Assembly: GCA_035310145.1 (NCBI GenBank)
Contig: DATGEL010000039.1
Coordinates: forward strand, 27,764 to 91,763
Direction of reading: 5' to 3'
Source: Dehalococcoidia bacterium
Lineage (GTDB): Bacteria; Chloroflexota; Dehalococcoidia; CAUJGQ01
DNA: 64,000 bases
A program made the position numbers and the translations under genes. Of this stretch, positions 1 through 8,720 are shown one piece after another (positions within the stretch are counted from its first letter, which is position 1; every line of letters begins with the position of its first letter). A model generated the notes under the pieces. It was given only the letters and a program-made list of their open reading frames with translations. It did no database searches and was not told the origin of the DNA.

Positions 1-420
1 GTCACGCATCAGATACAGCAGCAGCGCGTCCGGCGAGAGCGGCGCCAGCAGATCGGCAGCGGAGAGCGGCTGCTGAAGCAAGACGATCAGGCCGGCGCTC
101 GTGTTCTGTTGGAAGGCGGAGAGGGGATCGGCGCGATCGAAGCCGAAGGTCACCGCCGTGGCCGCCGAGACGCTCCCCGGCGTGTAGTCGGCGGCGAGAT
201 CGACGCGGGTGAGCAGGTACGGCGCCAGGCGGGTGACCGCCTCCTCCGGCGAGAGCGCGACGGCCCCGCCCTGCGCCGAGAGCCTGTCTGGGCGGCCGGC
301 AAACGGCAGCGTGGCGAGCAGCATTGCCAGCAGCAGAGCGGCGCGCCTGCCCGCGCGGCGCGAGCGCCAAAACCGGACGAGAGGGGGGGCGCCGGCCGCT
401 CGCTGGCCGCTTACCTGCAT
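1..420 (-). CDS. Secreted protein, N-terminal part only (runs off left edge)
   Basis: An open minus-strand frame begins with ATG at 420 and is still open at base 1, giving 140 visible residues. The start follows a good GGAAGGAG ribosome site seven bases upstream. Residues 1-20 are basic; residues about 24-42 are a hydrophobic Leu/Ala stretch ending near RLSAQGG, which looks like a signal peptide, so the product is probably exported. The rest (for example EEAVTRLAPYLLTRVDLAADYT) matches no family I recognise. The C-terminus is outside the window, so no function is assigned. It is transcribed away from etfA, with about 180 non-coding bases between them. Confidence 0.6.
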   Translation of the reverse strand, partial: MQVSGQRAAGAPPLVRFWRSRRAGRRAALLLAMLLATLPFAGRPDRLSAQGGAVALSPEEAVTRLAPYLLTRVDLAADYTPGSVSAATAVTFGFDRADPLSAFQQNTSAGLIVLLQQPLSAADLLAPLSPDALLLYLMRD

Positions 421-598
421 GACCGCGCTCCTTCCGGCGGGTGAAGGTTGCGCGATTGTTCCCCCGCGGCGCGGCATCTGTCAACCGGGCCAGAGCCGAG
501 GATCGCCCCGCTCGCCCATACATAGATGCCTGGAGATCCACCAGTGGCGACAAGCGTGTGGGAGAAAGGGGCGGGGGAGTGCAGGCCCACGCCGCGCC

Positions 599-1585
599 TC
601 AGCTCTTCAGCTTCTTCACCTCTTCGATCAGCGGCGGCATCACCTGCTTGTAGTCGGCGACCACGGCGAAGCGCGCCACCTTGACCATATTGGCGTCCGG
701 GTCCTTGTTGATCGCCACGATGTTCTTCGAGCCGGACATACCCGCCATGTGCTGGCTGGCGCCGGAGATCGCCACGGCGATGTAGAGGTCCGGGCTCACC
801 GTCGTGCCCGTGAGGCCAACCTGCTTCGAGGGCGGATACCAGCCCAGGTCGCAGGCGGCGCGGCTGGCGCCCGCGGCGCCGCCCAGCACGGCCGCAAGCT
901 GCTCGATCACCTGGAAGCCGTCCGGCGAGCCCAGGCCGCGCCCGCCGCTGACGACGACATCGGCGTCCTCCAGCCGCACGCCCTCGGCCTTCGCCTTCTC
1001 CTGGCCCAGCACCTTCGTGCGCACGTTCTGGCCGGAAACAGCCACGTTCACGACCTCGGCCGCGCGGCCGGCCGCCGGCTCCAGCGGCTCCTGCGACTTC
1101 GCCTTGATCGTGGCGACCACCGGCAGCTTCACGGGCGAGAGCACGGCGCGCGCGTTGCCGCCGTAGGCGGCGCGGGTCAGGTGCGGCACGCCGCCCTCCA
1201 CGCTGACCTCGACCGTGTCCATCGAGACGCCGGTATCGAGGCGGAAGGCCAGGCGCGGCGCCAGGTCGCGGCCGATGCTCGACTGCGCCAGCAGCACCAG
1301 CGCCGGGTTCGCCTGCCTGACGATGCCCTCGACCACCGGCAGCCAGGCGTCGTTCTGATAGGGCGCCAGGCCCGCGTCGTCGGCCACGTAGACCGTGTCC
1401 GCGCCGAGCGGGCCGGTTTCGCCGGCATGGCCGGAGACGCCGCTGCCCAGCAGCGCCACCGCGACCTTGCCGCCCAGGCCGCCCTCGACCAGCCGGTGCG
1501 CCAGGCCGAGCATCTCGGCCGTCGTGCCGGAGACGGCGCCCTCATGAATCTCCCCGACGACCAGCACCCCGTTTTCGTTCGCCAT
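599..1585 (-). CDS. etfA: Electron transfer flavoprotein subunit alpha
   Basis: The 328-residue product is the FAD-carrying alpha subunit of the EtfAB heterodimer, which takes electrons from acyl-CoA dehydrogenases in the cytoplasm. The N-terminal half is the AANH-like domain. The C-terminal third carries the typical FAD-binding stretch: [12 protein letters not shown] near residues 210-221, then [25 protein letters not shown] and [11 protein letters not shown] chose ATG 1585 because GAGGAA precedes it and [10 protein letters not shown] matches the usual family start; the frame stays open to 1621. etfB lies immediately upstream on the same strand (54 bases between them), so the pair is co-transcribed. 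Family length is normal. Confidence 0.95.
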   Translation of the reverse strand: MANENGVLVVGEIHEGAVSGTTAEMLGLAHRLVEGGLGGKVAVALLGSGVSGHAGETGPLGADTVYVADDAGLAPYQNDAWLPVVEGIVRQANPALVLLAQSSIGRDLAPRLAFRLDTGVSMDTVEVSVEGGVPHLTRAAYGGNARAVLSPVKLPVVATIKAKSQEPLEPAAGRAAEVVNVAVSGQNVRTKVLGQEKAKAEGVRLEDADVVVSGGRGLGSPDGFQVIEQLAAVLGGAAGASRAACDLGWYPPSKQVGLTGTTVSPDLYIAVAISGASQHMAGMSGSKNIVAINKDPDANMVKVARFAVVADYKQVMPPLIEEVKKLKS

Positions 1586-1639
1586 CTGTCGTTGTTCCTC
1601 GTCGAATTCTGCGTTGCGCATGGCCCGTTGGCCGCGGCG

Positions 1640-2434
1640 CTAGATCAGCTTCGCCTCGCGCAGCTTGCGCGCCAGGTTCACGGCCTGCTCGGCCGGCGTG
1701 TCGCCCTCGATGATCTCGACCTTCGAGTCGTTCACGGGCACGAATAGCTTCTCCAGCTTCAGGCGCGGCTGCAGATCGGCGGCGCCGAGGCCCAGGTCCG
1801 CCGGCGTGTAGGTCGTGACCTGTTTGCGGGCGGCCATCATGATCTGGCGCAGCTGCGGGTAGCGCGGGTCGCCCAGCTCGTTGCTGACCGTGACCACCGC
1901 CGGCAGCGAGCTTTCCACCGTCTCAAAGCCGTCCTGCAATACCCGCTCGACCTTGACGCCGCCGTTCGTCGCCGTCACGCTCTTGGTCACGGTGAGCGCG
2001 GGCAGGCCGAGGATCTCGGCGATGCCGGAGGGCACGACGCCCTGGTCCCAGTCCGCCGCCTGGCGGCCGGTGATGATCAGCTGATAGTCGCCGATCTTCT
2101 GGATCGCCGCGGCCAGCACCTTCGCGGTGACGAACGCGTCGGCGTCCTCGAGCGCGGGGTCGGAGACGAGCACGCCCTCATCGGCGCCCATCGCCAGGCC
2201 GTGCTTGATCGCGTCGCGGGCGCTGGCCTGGCCCATCGAAAGCACGGTGATCTTGCCTTCGCCCTGCACGTCCTTGATGCGCAGCGCCGCCTCCACCGCC
2301 TGCGCGTCGAAGGGGCTGATCACCGGCGCCACGCCCTGCGCGGGCACGACCTTGTTGGTCGCGGCGTCCACCTTGAACGCCGCGGCCGGTGTCTCGGGGT
2401 CGGGTACCTGCTTGACGCATACGATGATGTTCAC
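1640..2434 (-). CDS. etfB: Electron transfer flavoprotein subunit beta
   Basis: The 264-residue beta subunit pairs with EtfA and holds AMP in the housekeeping type of Etf. The N-terminus MNIIVCVKQVPDPETPA is the classic beta-subunit opening, and the signature region lies around VKVERVLQDGFETVESSLPAVVTV. The start codon is GTG at 2434, nine bases after a strong AGGAGG. It is the first gene of an etfB-etfA pair and sits about 150 bases downstream of a NuoF-like gene on the same strand. The bifurcating type differs in a few FAD-contact residues that I cannot judge by eye, so classic versus bifurcating remains open. Confidence 0.95.
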   Translation of the reverse strand: MNIIVCVKQVPDPETPAAAFKVDAATNKVVPAQGVAPVISPFDAQAVEAALRIKDVQGEGKITVLSMGQASARDAIKHGLAMGADEGVLVSDPALEDADAFVTAKVLAAAIQKIGDYQLIITGRQAADWDQGVVPSGIAEILGLPALTVTKSVTATNGGVKVERVLQDGFETVESSLPAVVTVSNELGDPRYPQLRQIMMAARKQVTTYTPADLGLGAADLQPRLKLEKLFVPVNDSKVEIIEGDTPAEQAVNLARKLREAKLI

Positions 2435-2587
2435 GAGTCAGGTCCTCCTGAGTGCTTCCTCGCAGTGTGGAGACCGTCGCCCATGCCGCGGCGGCCCGGC
2501 GCGCAAACGGCGGCAGGCGATGGAAGCGGATTACTTCCATAATCATCGCCCGCCGCCCGCTTAGACGCCATCCGCGGCCGCTGCACG

Positions 2588-3952
2588 CTACCTGGCGCCG
2601 TACGACCAGTCCGGCTGCTTGTGCACGTAGTTCTCGTCGAAGCGGAAGCCGCCTTCCGGCAGATAGGCGGTCATCTTGGGGATCGCGATCTCGTGGCGCA
2701 GGGCGCAGCGGCGCTCCAGGTGCGCCTGGAACTCTTCGGGAAAGGCCGCCAGCATCGCGGCCGTGACGATCGCCTCCTCCGAGGCGAGGAAGCAGCGGGC
2801 GGCGTTCGTCACCCAGGTCGAGGCCGCGTGGATCTCGTCGAGATCGTGCGCCTCGGCCTCGCCGGCCAGCAGCCGCTCCAGCCGCTCGGTGATCCAGCGC
2901 GAGCCGGTCTTGCACGGCGGGCACTGGTTGCACGACTCGACGTAGAGGAAGCGCGAGAAGGCGTAGAGCACCTGCACCATGCAGGCGCTGTCGTCGTAGG
3001 CCACGAAGCCGCCCGAGCCGAGGCCCGAGCCCGCGGCGCGCATGCTGTCGAACGAGAGCGGCGTATCCCACTGTGGCGGCGTCAGCACCGCGCCGGCGCC
3101 GGGCAGCACCGCCTTGAGCCGGCGGCCGGGCGCTGGCCCGCCGGCCAGCTCGAACAGCAGGTAGCCCAGCGTCTGCCCCAGCGGCAGCTCGACGATCTGC
3201 GGGCGCTGCACGTCGCCCGAGATCGTGAAGATCATCGTGCCCGGCGTGTCGGCGCTGCCGATGCCGCGGAACCAGTCCGCGCCGTTGCGCAGGATCTGCG
3301 TCACGTGCGCCAGCGTCTCCACGTTGTTCACCACCGTCGGGTGGGCGAGCGTGTCGCTCGGGCCGCCGTACGCGCCGCTGAACAGGCCGTGCAGGCGCGG
3401 CGGGAAGACCCGCGGTAACGGCAACCCGCCCTCGATCACCTCCAGCAGCGCCTTCTCCTCACCGAAGAGGTATTCATCCGGGCCGAGCACCAGCTCGATC
3501 GCTCCGACCAGCGTCGTGCGCTCGCGCAGCTCGGCAAGCGCCCGCTCCAGCGCCGCCACTTCCGGCTCGAACTGCCGCTTGGTGCAGAGGTAGGCCGTGC
3601 GCGCGCTCAGTGCGAAGCGCGCGATCGCCAGCCCTTCGATCACCTGGTACGGATTCATGCGCAGCAGGTAGCGGTCCTTGAACGTGCCCGGCTCGCCCTC
3701 GGCGCCGTTGGCACAGACGTAGCGCGTCGTCGCCGGATCGTTGTGCACGCCCGCCCACTTCGTCGCCGTCGGGAAGCCGGCGCCGCCGCGGCCGCGCAGG
3801 CCGGCTCGCCGCAGCTCCGCGATCACGGCGTCGGGGCCGAGCTGCTGCGCCCGTGCGAAGGCCGCGCCGCCGCCGCGGGCAAGGTAGGCATCGAGCGACT
3901 CGACGGGCGTGCTGTCCGGCAGCAGGATGCGGGTCAGGGGTTGAACGGCCAT
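2588..3952 (-). CDS. NuoF-like NADH-binding flavoprotein (FMN/4Fe-4S)
   Basis: The 454-residue protein belongs to the NuoF/HoxF/FdhB family, which oxidises NADH with FMN and passes electrons to an iron-sulfur cluster. Visible motifs are RGRGGAGFPTATKW near residue 55 (FMN/NADH loop), CANGAEGEPGTFKDR, LGPDEYLFGEEKALLE, and a C-terminal cluster motif ESCNQCPPCKTGS followed by ARCF, giving the expected four cysteines. There is no thioredoxin-like N-terminal or ferredoxin-like C-terminal extension. No nuoE or nuoG lies nearby; instead etfB and etfA follow on the same strand. This suggests a stand-alone NADH module exchanging electrons with Etf or a soluble partner rather than respiratory complex I. 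The substrate pair is inference. Confidence 0.85.
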   Translation of the reverse strand: MAVQPLTRILLPDSTPVESLDAYLARGGGAAFARAQQLGPDAVIAELRRAGLRGRGGAGFPTATKWAGVHNDPATTRYVCANGAEGEPGTFKDRYLLRMNPYQVIEGLAIARFALSARTAYLCTKRQFEPEVAALERALAELRERTTLVGAIELVLGPDEYLFGEEKALLEVIEGGLPLPRVFPPRLHGLFSGAYGGPSDTLAHPTVVNNVETLAHVTQILRNGADWFRGIGSADTPGTMIFTISGDVQRPQIVELPLGQTLGYLLFELAGGPAPGRRLKAVLPGAGAVLTPPQWDTPLSFDSMRAAGSGLGSGGFVAYDDSACMVQVLYAFSRFLYVESCNQCPPCKTGSRWITERLERLLAGEAEAHDLDEIHAASTWVTNAARCFLASEEAIVTAAMLAAFPEEFQAHLERRCALRHEIAIPKMTAYLPEGGFRFDENYVHKQPDWSYGAR

Positions 3953-4038
3953 GGCGAAACGTCCTCACACTTCAGCCGGCACTGCGGAACGGTCGCGCAG
4001 TTCAGGATATGGCCGGCGGATGGAAAGCCGGCTCATCC

Positions 4039-4452
4039 TCAGGTGGAGGCGCGCGCCGCCGGCAGAATGAGCGTCACCGGCGCGATGCCGGCCCGCACGA
4101 CCTCGGCCGCCACGCTGCGCCGCGTGAAGCCGGCCCAGCCGGTGCGGCCGTGGGTCGACATCACGATCAGGTCGGGGTGCTCTGCGCGCGCGGCTTCGAG
4201 GATGCCGGCCGCGGGATCGTTGGCGAGCTGGATGCGGCGGCGCACCAAGATCCCGGTCAGCTTCGCGCTCGCAGCGGCCAGGACGCGCTCGAGCGCCTGA
4301 TCTTCGTCGCGGGCCTGTCCCCTGGTCTCGGGGTCGGGGCCAACACAGAGCAGCACAACTTCGGCGTGCAGCCCGCTCGCCAGCCAGCGCGCCACGGGCA
4401 CCGCGGCGGCCGCCGTCTCAGATCCGTCAACGGGAACCATGATCGTGGTCAT
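4039..4452 (-). CDS. Universal stress protein (UspA family)
   Basis: The 137-residue Usp domain begins MTTIMVPVDGSETA and ends with the nucleotide-binding signature STHGRTGWAGFTRRSVAAEVV, so it is probably an ATP-binding stress protein of the cytoplasm. ATG 4452 is preceded by AAGGA and gives the usual Usp length. The frame stays open upstream to an ATG at 4665, which would add 71 Arg-, Gly- and Asp-rich residues (RQRRASEARRRRARPVGSG); that start also has a weak GAGG. I prefer the short form but cannot exclude the extension. It lies between the NuoF-like gene and a divergent cupin gene. Confidence 0.85.
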   Translation of the reverse strand: MTTIMVPVDGSETAAAAVPVARWLASGLHAEVVLLCVGPDPETRGQARDEDQALERVLAAASAKLTGILVRRRIQLANDPAAGILEAARAEHPDLIVMSTHGRTGWAGFTRRSVAAEVVRAGIAPVTLILPAARAST

Positions 4453-4867
4453 GCTGTCATCCTTGCCGTCGCCGATCGCGCTGCCGGTGCCGCCCGGACC
4501 GCGCGGAAGCTCCACCAGATACTCGCCGCCGCCGGGGTTCAGCTCGCCGGAGCCGACCGGCCTCGCGCGGCGCCGCCTCGCCTCCGAGGCGCGCCGCTGG
4601 CGTTCCAGATTGGTACGCACGTCGTCCGATCGGGGTGAGCGTGGGGCGTCTGGTTGATCAGGCATCGCATGACCTCAGGGCTATGCGCGAGCGAGGCATT
4701 GGTATCGTCGCGAGATATACAGTGCGCCGGACGGCCAGCCCCGGCAAGCGGGCTAAGGCGGACTGCGCTGTCTGGATCTGCCCGACAGACAGACGGAGGG
4801 CCCATCGGCATATCATGTCGCGATTGGATATCGGCGGATTGGGTCACCGATCGAGGAGTGTGTTGCC

Positions 4868-5269
4868 ATGTCAGAGCGTGTGCCGGCCTACGTACGCGAG
4901 CACGGGCCGCTTGAGCTGCCGGTGCGTGTGCTGCGTTTCGGCAACGAGATCGCCCGGCTGCGGAAGGAGCCCGGCTGGCAAAAGAGCAACCGCCTGGCCC
5001 GGACACTGGCCAAAGAAGGCGGCCTCTCGGTCGTTCTGTCGCTGATGAAGGCGGGCGCGATCGTGCAGGAGCACCACGCCGAAGGACCGGTGACGCTGCA
5101 GTGCCTGGAGGGACGGATGCGGCTGCACACCGCGGGCCACCCGATCGACCTCCTGTCGGGCGAGATGGTCGTGCTCGACGGGAAGTTGCCGCACCGCCAC
5201 GAGGCGCTCACGGATTGCGCTGTGCTGCTGCTCGTCTCGCGGGCCGCTGAGAGCACGACGCCCGCCTGA
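4868..5269 (+). CDS. Cupin-domain protein
   Basis: The 133-residue product has a single small cupin-like beta-barrel: a rise VVLSLMKAGAIVQEHHAEGPVTLQCLEGRMRL (shown in part by its AGAIVQEHHAEG core), then LLSGEMVVLDGKLPHRHEAL. The two histidines of EHH and the HRH in the second motif could bind a metal. Residues 1-50 precede the barrel and contain no known motif. The start at 4868 follows GAGGAG about seven bases upstream. It is divergent from the Usp gene, sharing an intergenic region of about 200 bases. A sensor or stress role is possible but not shown by the sequence. Confidence 0.75.
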   Translation: MSERVPAYVREHGPLELPVRVLRFGNEIARLRKEPGWQKSNRLARTLAKEGGLSVVLSLMKAGAIVQEHHAEGPVTLQCLEGRMRLHTAGHPIDLLSGEMVVLDGKLPHRHEALTDCAVLLLVSRAAESTTPA

Positions 5270-5326
5270 CCGGACCGGTCCCGCCGGGTGCGTGCACGAT
5301 CGTGCGGCATGTACGAGGAAGGTGCG

Positions 5327-5602
5327 ATGACGCCCCGTGCAGCTTCACCGACGCCCGCGGTCACGACCATGCGGCCCAGCGTCGCGGGCGGACGCGGCGC
5401 CGGGCCGTACCGCCTGTTCGACGAGCCCGGCTACGAACTGCCGGACGGCCCGACGCACCAGCCGGGCGTGATGCCCGGCCGGCACCACGAACCGTTGCGC
5501 ACGCCCTTCGGCGATGCCGGCGTGCCGGGCACCGGCCGCGAGCGCAACGTGACCGACCTCGATCTGCACCGCAACCGTCATCGCACCGGGCGCCGTCGCT
5601 GA
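5327..5602 (+). CDS. Small hypothetical protein, 91 aa
   Basis: An ATG at 5327 follows GAGGAAGG and opens a 91-residue frame rich in Pro, Gly, His and Arg (for example PYRLFDEPGYELPDG and DLDLHRNRHR). No domain, membrane segment or signal peptide is visible. It lies 57 bases downstream of the cupin gene on the same strand and could be co-transcribed. The biased composition leaves some doubt that it is translated. Confidence 0.4.
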   Translation: MTPRAASPTPAVTTMRPSVAGGRGAGPYRLFDEPGYELPDGPTHQPGVMPGRHHEPLRTPFGDAGVPGTGRERNVTDLDLHRNRHRTGRRR

Positions 5603-5666
5603 AACGGATGGCAGCCTGCGAAGCGGCGAGCGCTGCCTTCTGACCGAAAACGGCGTCGCACTCGCC

Positions 5667-5858
5667 GTGCTCTCGCCGGCGCCGAAGCCCACGCCAGCGC
5701 GCGGGCGTGGCCGGCGGCGCAAACGCGATGATGAGCACGCCTCACAAGACGCCATCCTGTCGATCATCGGAATGTTCAAGGATCCTGAAGGGCCAACTGA
5801 CGTTTCGGCTAACAAGCACAAGTACCTGGCCGAGGCCTACATGCCGAAAACCACATGA
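5667..5858 (+). CDS. Antitoxin-like protein, probably N-terminally eroded
   Basis: A GTG at 5667 opens a 63-residue frame ending in DVSANKHKYLAEAY, a pattern common at the C-terminus of antitoxins that wrap their toxin. The frame reads further upstream without a good start codon, as GERCLLTENGVALAVLSPAP, which resembles the core of Phd/AbrB-like antitoxins (residues around TENG-x-AVLSP). Part of the DNA-binding N-terminus therefore seems lost, or translation uses a non-standard start. Its TGA overlaps the ATG of the following PIN toxin (ATGA), the usual arrangement of a translationally coupled toxin-antitoxin pair. Confidence 0.5.
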   Translation: MLSPAPKPTPARGRGRRRKRDDEHASQDAILSIIGMFKDPEGPTDVSANKHKYLAEAYMPKTT

Positions 5859-6304
5859 ACCCACGTGGAGAGCCACATCCACGGCGGGTGTTCGTCGATA
5901 GCTCAGCCTACTATGCCGTATCAGCGGAACGCGACGCGAACCACCGCACCGCCCAGGCGATGCTCACATCGCTCGTTCGCCGCAACGCCACCATGTTTAC
6001 CACGCGCTATATTCTCGCCGAGGCCCATGCGTTGGTCATCAATCGCCTCCGCAATACTCGTGGCGGCGCCGATCTGCTCCGCCGCATCGAGGCGAGTGCC
6101 AACACCACCATCGTTCCTGTCACCGACAGTGACGAGGCGCGGGCTCGGGTGATCATCGAACGATACGACGATCACCTCTTCACCCTGACCGACGCGATCA
6201 ACTTCGCCGTCATGGAGCGGCCGGGGTTGACCTACGCGTTTTCCTTCGACAGCGACTTCGCCGCGTTCGGCTTCACGGCGCTCGCGTTCGATTTGCTGCG
6301 CTGA
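5855..6304 (+). CDS. PIN-domain ribonuclease toxin (VapC family)
   Basis: The 149-residue protein is a PIN-domain nuclease expected to cleave RNA with bound Mg2+ or Mn2+. The acidic residues of the active site are visible: VFVDSSAYY near residue 14, LAEAHAL near 52, TLTDAINFAVM near 110 and FSFDSDFAAFGF near 130. It overlaps the antitoxin-like frame by four bases, so the two form a vapBC-type module. The antitoxin looks incomplete, so the toxin may be inactive, weakly expressed or controlled elsewhere. It converges on the oxidoreductase at 6318, with only 13 bases between the stop codons. Confidence 0.85.
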   Translation: MNPRGEPHPRRVFVDSSAYYAVSAERDANHRTAQAMLTSLVRRNATMFTTRYILAEAHALVINRLRNTRGGADLLRRIEASANTTIVPVTDSDEARARVIIERYDDHLFTLTDAINFAVMERPGLTYAFSFDSDFAAFGFTALAFDLLR

Positions 6305-6317
6305 AGGGCGCCGGCCC

Positions 6318-8567
6318 TCAGTCGCCCGCCGCCGGCTCTTTGACCGCGACCTCGAGCAGCTCCGAGATCTCCATCGCCTTGAGGCGGCCGCTCTCTTCCG
6401 GCTGCACGGCGGGGATCGCGTCCTCGAACATCTGGATGCAGAAGGGGCAGGCCACGGCCACCACGTCGGCGCCGGTGGCGATCGCCTCTTCCGCCCGCAC
6501 CTGGTTGACGCGCCGGCCCTTGTGTTCTTCAAGCCAGATCATGCCGCCGCCCGCGCCGCAGCAGTAGCCCTGCTGCCGGTTGCGCGGCATCTCCACCAGC
6601 TCCAGCTCCGGAATCGCTTCGAGGACCTGACGCGGCGCCTCGTAAACGCCGTTGTGGCGGCCGAGATAGCAGGAATCGTGGAAGGTGACGCGCTGGCCGA
6701 AGGCGTTCTTCGGCTTCAGCTTGCCCTGCGCGATCAGCTCTTGCAGGAACTGCGAGTGGTGTGTGACCTCGAGCTGCACGCCGTAGTCCGGGTACTCGTT
6801 CCTGAACGTGTTGAAGCAGTGCGGACAGTGCGTGATCACTTTCTTGACGTTCAGCGCCTTGAACAGCTCGCCGTTGGCCTGCACCTGCATCTGGAACAAG
6901 AACTCGTTGCCCAGCCGCCGCGCCGGGTCGCCGTTGCAGGTCTCCTGTGCGCCGAGCACGCCGAAGTCCACGCCCGCGTCCATGAGCAGACGGATGATCG
7001 CCTGCGTGATCGGCACGTTGCGATCCACCAGCGCGCCGGTGCAGCCGACCCAGTAGAGATACTCCTGCTCACCCGTATACTCGGGCACCTGCATGTTCTC
7101 CATCCAGGTCGTGCGCTGGAGCTGCGTGCCGCGCCAGGGGTGGCCGCGCTGCTCGATGTTCTGCAAGGCGGCCTGCGCCGTGGCGGGAATCGAGCCCCGG
7201 TCCATGACGAGATGGCGGCGGAAATCGACGATCGTGGGCACGTGCTCGATGAAGACGGGGCAGGCCTCCATGCAGGCACCGCAGGTGCGGCAGGCCCAGA
7301 GCTGCTCCTCGGCGATCGTCTCGCCGACCAGCGCCCTCGCCGGTTCCGGCGGCTTCTGGCCGTGCTCCAGCGCACCGGCGATGCCCGGCCCGAACTCGCT
7401 CATGTAGTTGCGCAGGTTCTGCACGATCGACATGGGCGAGAGCGGTTGCCCGGCGATATGCGAAGGACAGTTGTCCGAACAGCGCCCGCAACGCACGCAG
7501 ACGTCCGTCTCGAAGAGCTGCTTCCAGCTCAGGTCTTGCAGCTTGGCCGCGCCGAAGGTCGCGTCCTCGGCCAGCTCAGCGTTCTCGTCCAGCAGGTTGG
7601 CCGGGTAGCTGAGCCGGCCGTACGGCTGCAGCGTCTTGAAGAAGCCGTTCGTCGGCGCCAAGAAGATGTGGCCGAGCTTGGTCCAGGCGATCAGCCCCAG
7701 CCACAAGAAGGCCGCGGGCATGTGCGTCCACCAGGAGAGCCGGTGCAGGTTCTCCTCCAGGTCGACGCTGGCGCCGAGCCCGTTCATGATCTTGCCCACG
7801 GCCCAGCCGGCCGGCGCCCAGTGCGACCAGGCGCCATGGCCGTTGCGCAGCTCCGTGGCGCCGATGCGGAAGCCCTGCTGCAGGATGCCGGTGAGCAGGA
7901 TGAAGCCGAGCAGGCCGAGGATCGCCTGGTCCTCCGGGCGCATATCCCACTGCAGGCGCGGCTTCTTGGAGAGGTAGCGCCGCCAGAAGGCCATGCCCAC
8001 GCCGAGCAGGCCGATCAGGCCGAAGAGGTCGCCGAACAGCTTGTAGCCGAGGTAGAACTGCCCGCGCAGGAACGACTCGCCGGAGATCGGCACCCAGATC
8101 TCGTGATCGATCAGGATCAGGTTGGTGACGATGAACAGGGCGACGATGCTGGAGTAGATGCAGGTGTGGAAGACGGCGGCGTAGGGGTCGCGCAGCACGC
8201 GCTGCGAGGAGGCGCCGCGGGCGAAGGCGTTTCTCAGCCGGCGGGCGATCGCGTTGGTGCGCAGGTCTTTGCGGCCGATGCGGTAGAGGCGGATGCGCCG
8301 GTAGGGCACGTAGAGCAGCACGGAGACGAGCGCGGCCAGGAAGAGGTAGATCACCCAGCCGCCGACGATGTTCCATTCGAAGATGCGGTGCGGCGTGTTC
8401 TCGGCGACGCCGTCGTTCTTGACCGCGGCGGCGACCGCCGTGCCGCCCGCCAGCAACGCGATCACCGCGCCCGCGGCCAGCCCGTTGAGGCGCAGCCCAC
8501 GCTGCTCACGTTCCGGCGTGGCCGGCGACGGCGAACGCTCGTCTGCCTGTCTCGGTTCATCAGCCAT
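6318..8567 (-). CDS. Membrane FeS oxidoreductase, probable Etf:(mena)quinone oxidoreductase
   Basis: This 749-residue protein has an N-terminal membrane part (one helix near residue 35, then a NarI-like cluster of helices from about residue 80 to 320), two 4Fe-4S motifs (CVRCGRCSDNCPS near 357, CRTCGACMEACPV near 425) and two CCG domains of the HdrD type (CTGALVDRN, later ETCNGDPARRLG; CYLGRHNGVYEAPR, later QQGYCCGAGGG). Proteins of this build act as Etf:menaquinone oxidoreductases in several bacterial lineages, feeding electrons from acyl-CoA oxidation into the quinone pool. With etfBA 4 kb away and an acyl-CoA ligase just upstream, that role fits here. ATG 8567 is preferred; a GTG lies two codons earlier. 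Confidence 0.85.
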   Translation of the reverse strand: MADEPRQADERSPSPATPEREQRGLRLNGLAAGAVIALLAGGTAVAAAVKNDGVAENTPHRIFEWNIVGGWVIYLFLAALVSVLLYVPYRRIRLYRIGRKDLRTNAIARRLRNAFARGASSQRVLRDPYAAVFHTCIYSSIVALFIVTNLILIDHEIWVPISGESFLRGQFYLGYKLFGDLFGLIGLLGVGMAFWRRYLSKKPRLQWDMRPEDQAILGLLGFILLTGILQQGFRIGATELRNGHGAWSHWAPAGWAVGKIMNGLGASVDLEENLHRLSWWTHMPAAFLWLGLIAWTKLGHIFLAPTNGFFKTLQPYGRLSYPANLLDENAELAEDATFGAAKLQDLSWKQLFETDVCVRCGRCSDNCPSHIAGQPLSPMSIVQNLRNYMSEFGPGIAGALEHGQKPPEPARALVGETIAEEQLWACRTCGACMEACPVFIEHVPTIVDFRRHLVMDRGSIPATAQAALQNIEQRGHPWRGTQLQRTTWMENMQVPEYTGEQEYLYWVGCTGALVDRNVPITQAIIRLLMDAGVDFGVLGAQETCNGDPARRLGNEFLFQMQVQANGELFKALNVKKVITHCPHCFNTFRNEYPDYGVQLEVTHHSQFLQELIAQGKLKPKNAFGQRVTFHDSCYLGRHNGVYEAPRQVLEAIPELELVEMPRNRQQGYCCGAGGGMIWLEEHKGRRVNQVRAEEAIATGADVVAVACPFCIQMFEDAIPAVQPEESGRLKAMEISELLEVAVKEPAAGD

Positions 8568-8582
8568 GATCACGCTCGCGTG

Positions 8583-8690
8583 GCCTCACCCCCTGGCCCC
8601 CTCTCCAGGGCTTTCCATCGCGCGGAGCGCGATCTCGGATGGAGAGGGGGAAGCTGCGGAGGGTCCTTTGAGGGGGTGGAGGGCCGACTT
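8583..8690. repeat. Intergenic GC-rich hairpin element, family R1, copy 1
   Basis: The element contains CTCACCCCCTGGCCCCCTC, an inner palindrome ATCGCGCGGAGCGCGAT, and GGATGGAGAGGGGG, so it can fold into a long imperfect hairpin. The same pieces recur at about 10409-10602, 20634, 48040 and 56883. Confidence 0.7.
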
Positions 8691-8720
8691 TTCTATTCCC
8701 TGTTCCCTGTTCCCTGAACC
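8690..8720. repeat. Short tandem repeat, family R2 (TTCCCTG units)
   Basis: Three near-tandem units of TTCCCTG lie directly against the 3' end of the acyl-CoA synthetase gene. Related CCTGTTCCCT and GTCACCTGTCACC strings occur at 61661-61773 and 63200-63262. Confidence 0.55.

Noticed and set aside
209..1747. 512-codon plus frame over etfA
   Set aside because: Antisense to etfA, which has complete family motifs.
6522..8717. 731-codon open frame on the plus strand
   Set aside because: It is exactly antisense to the FeS oxidoreductase, has His/Arg/Ala-rich shadow composition and no domain.
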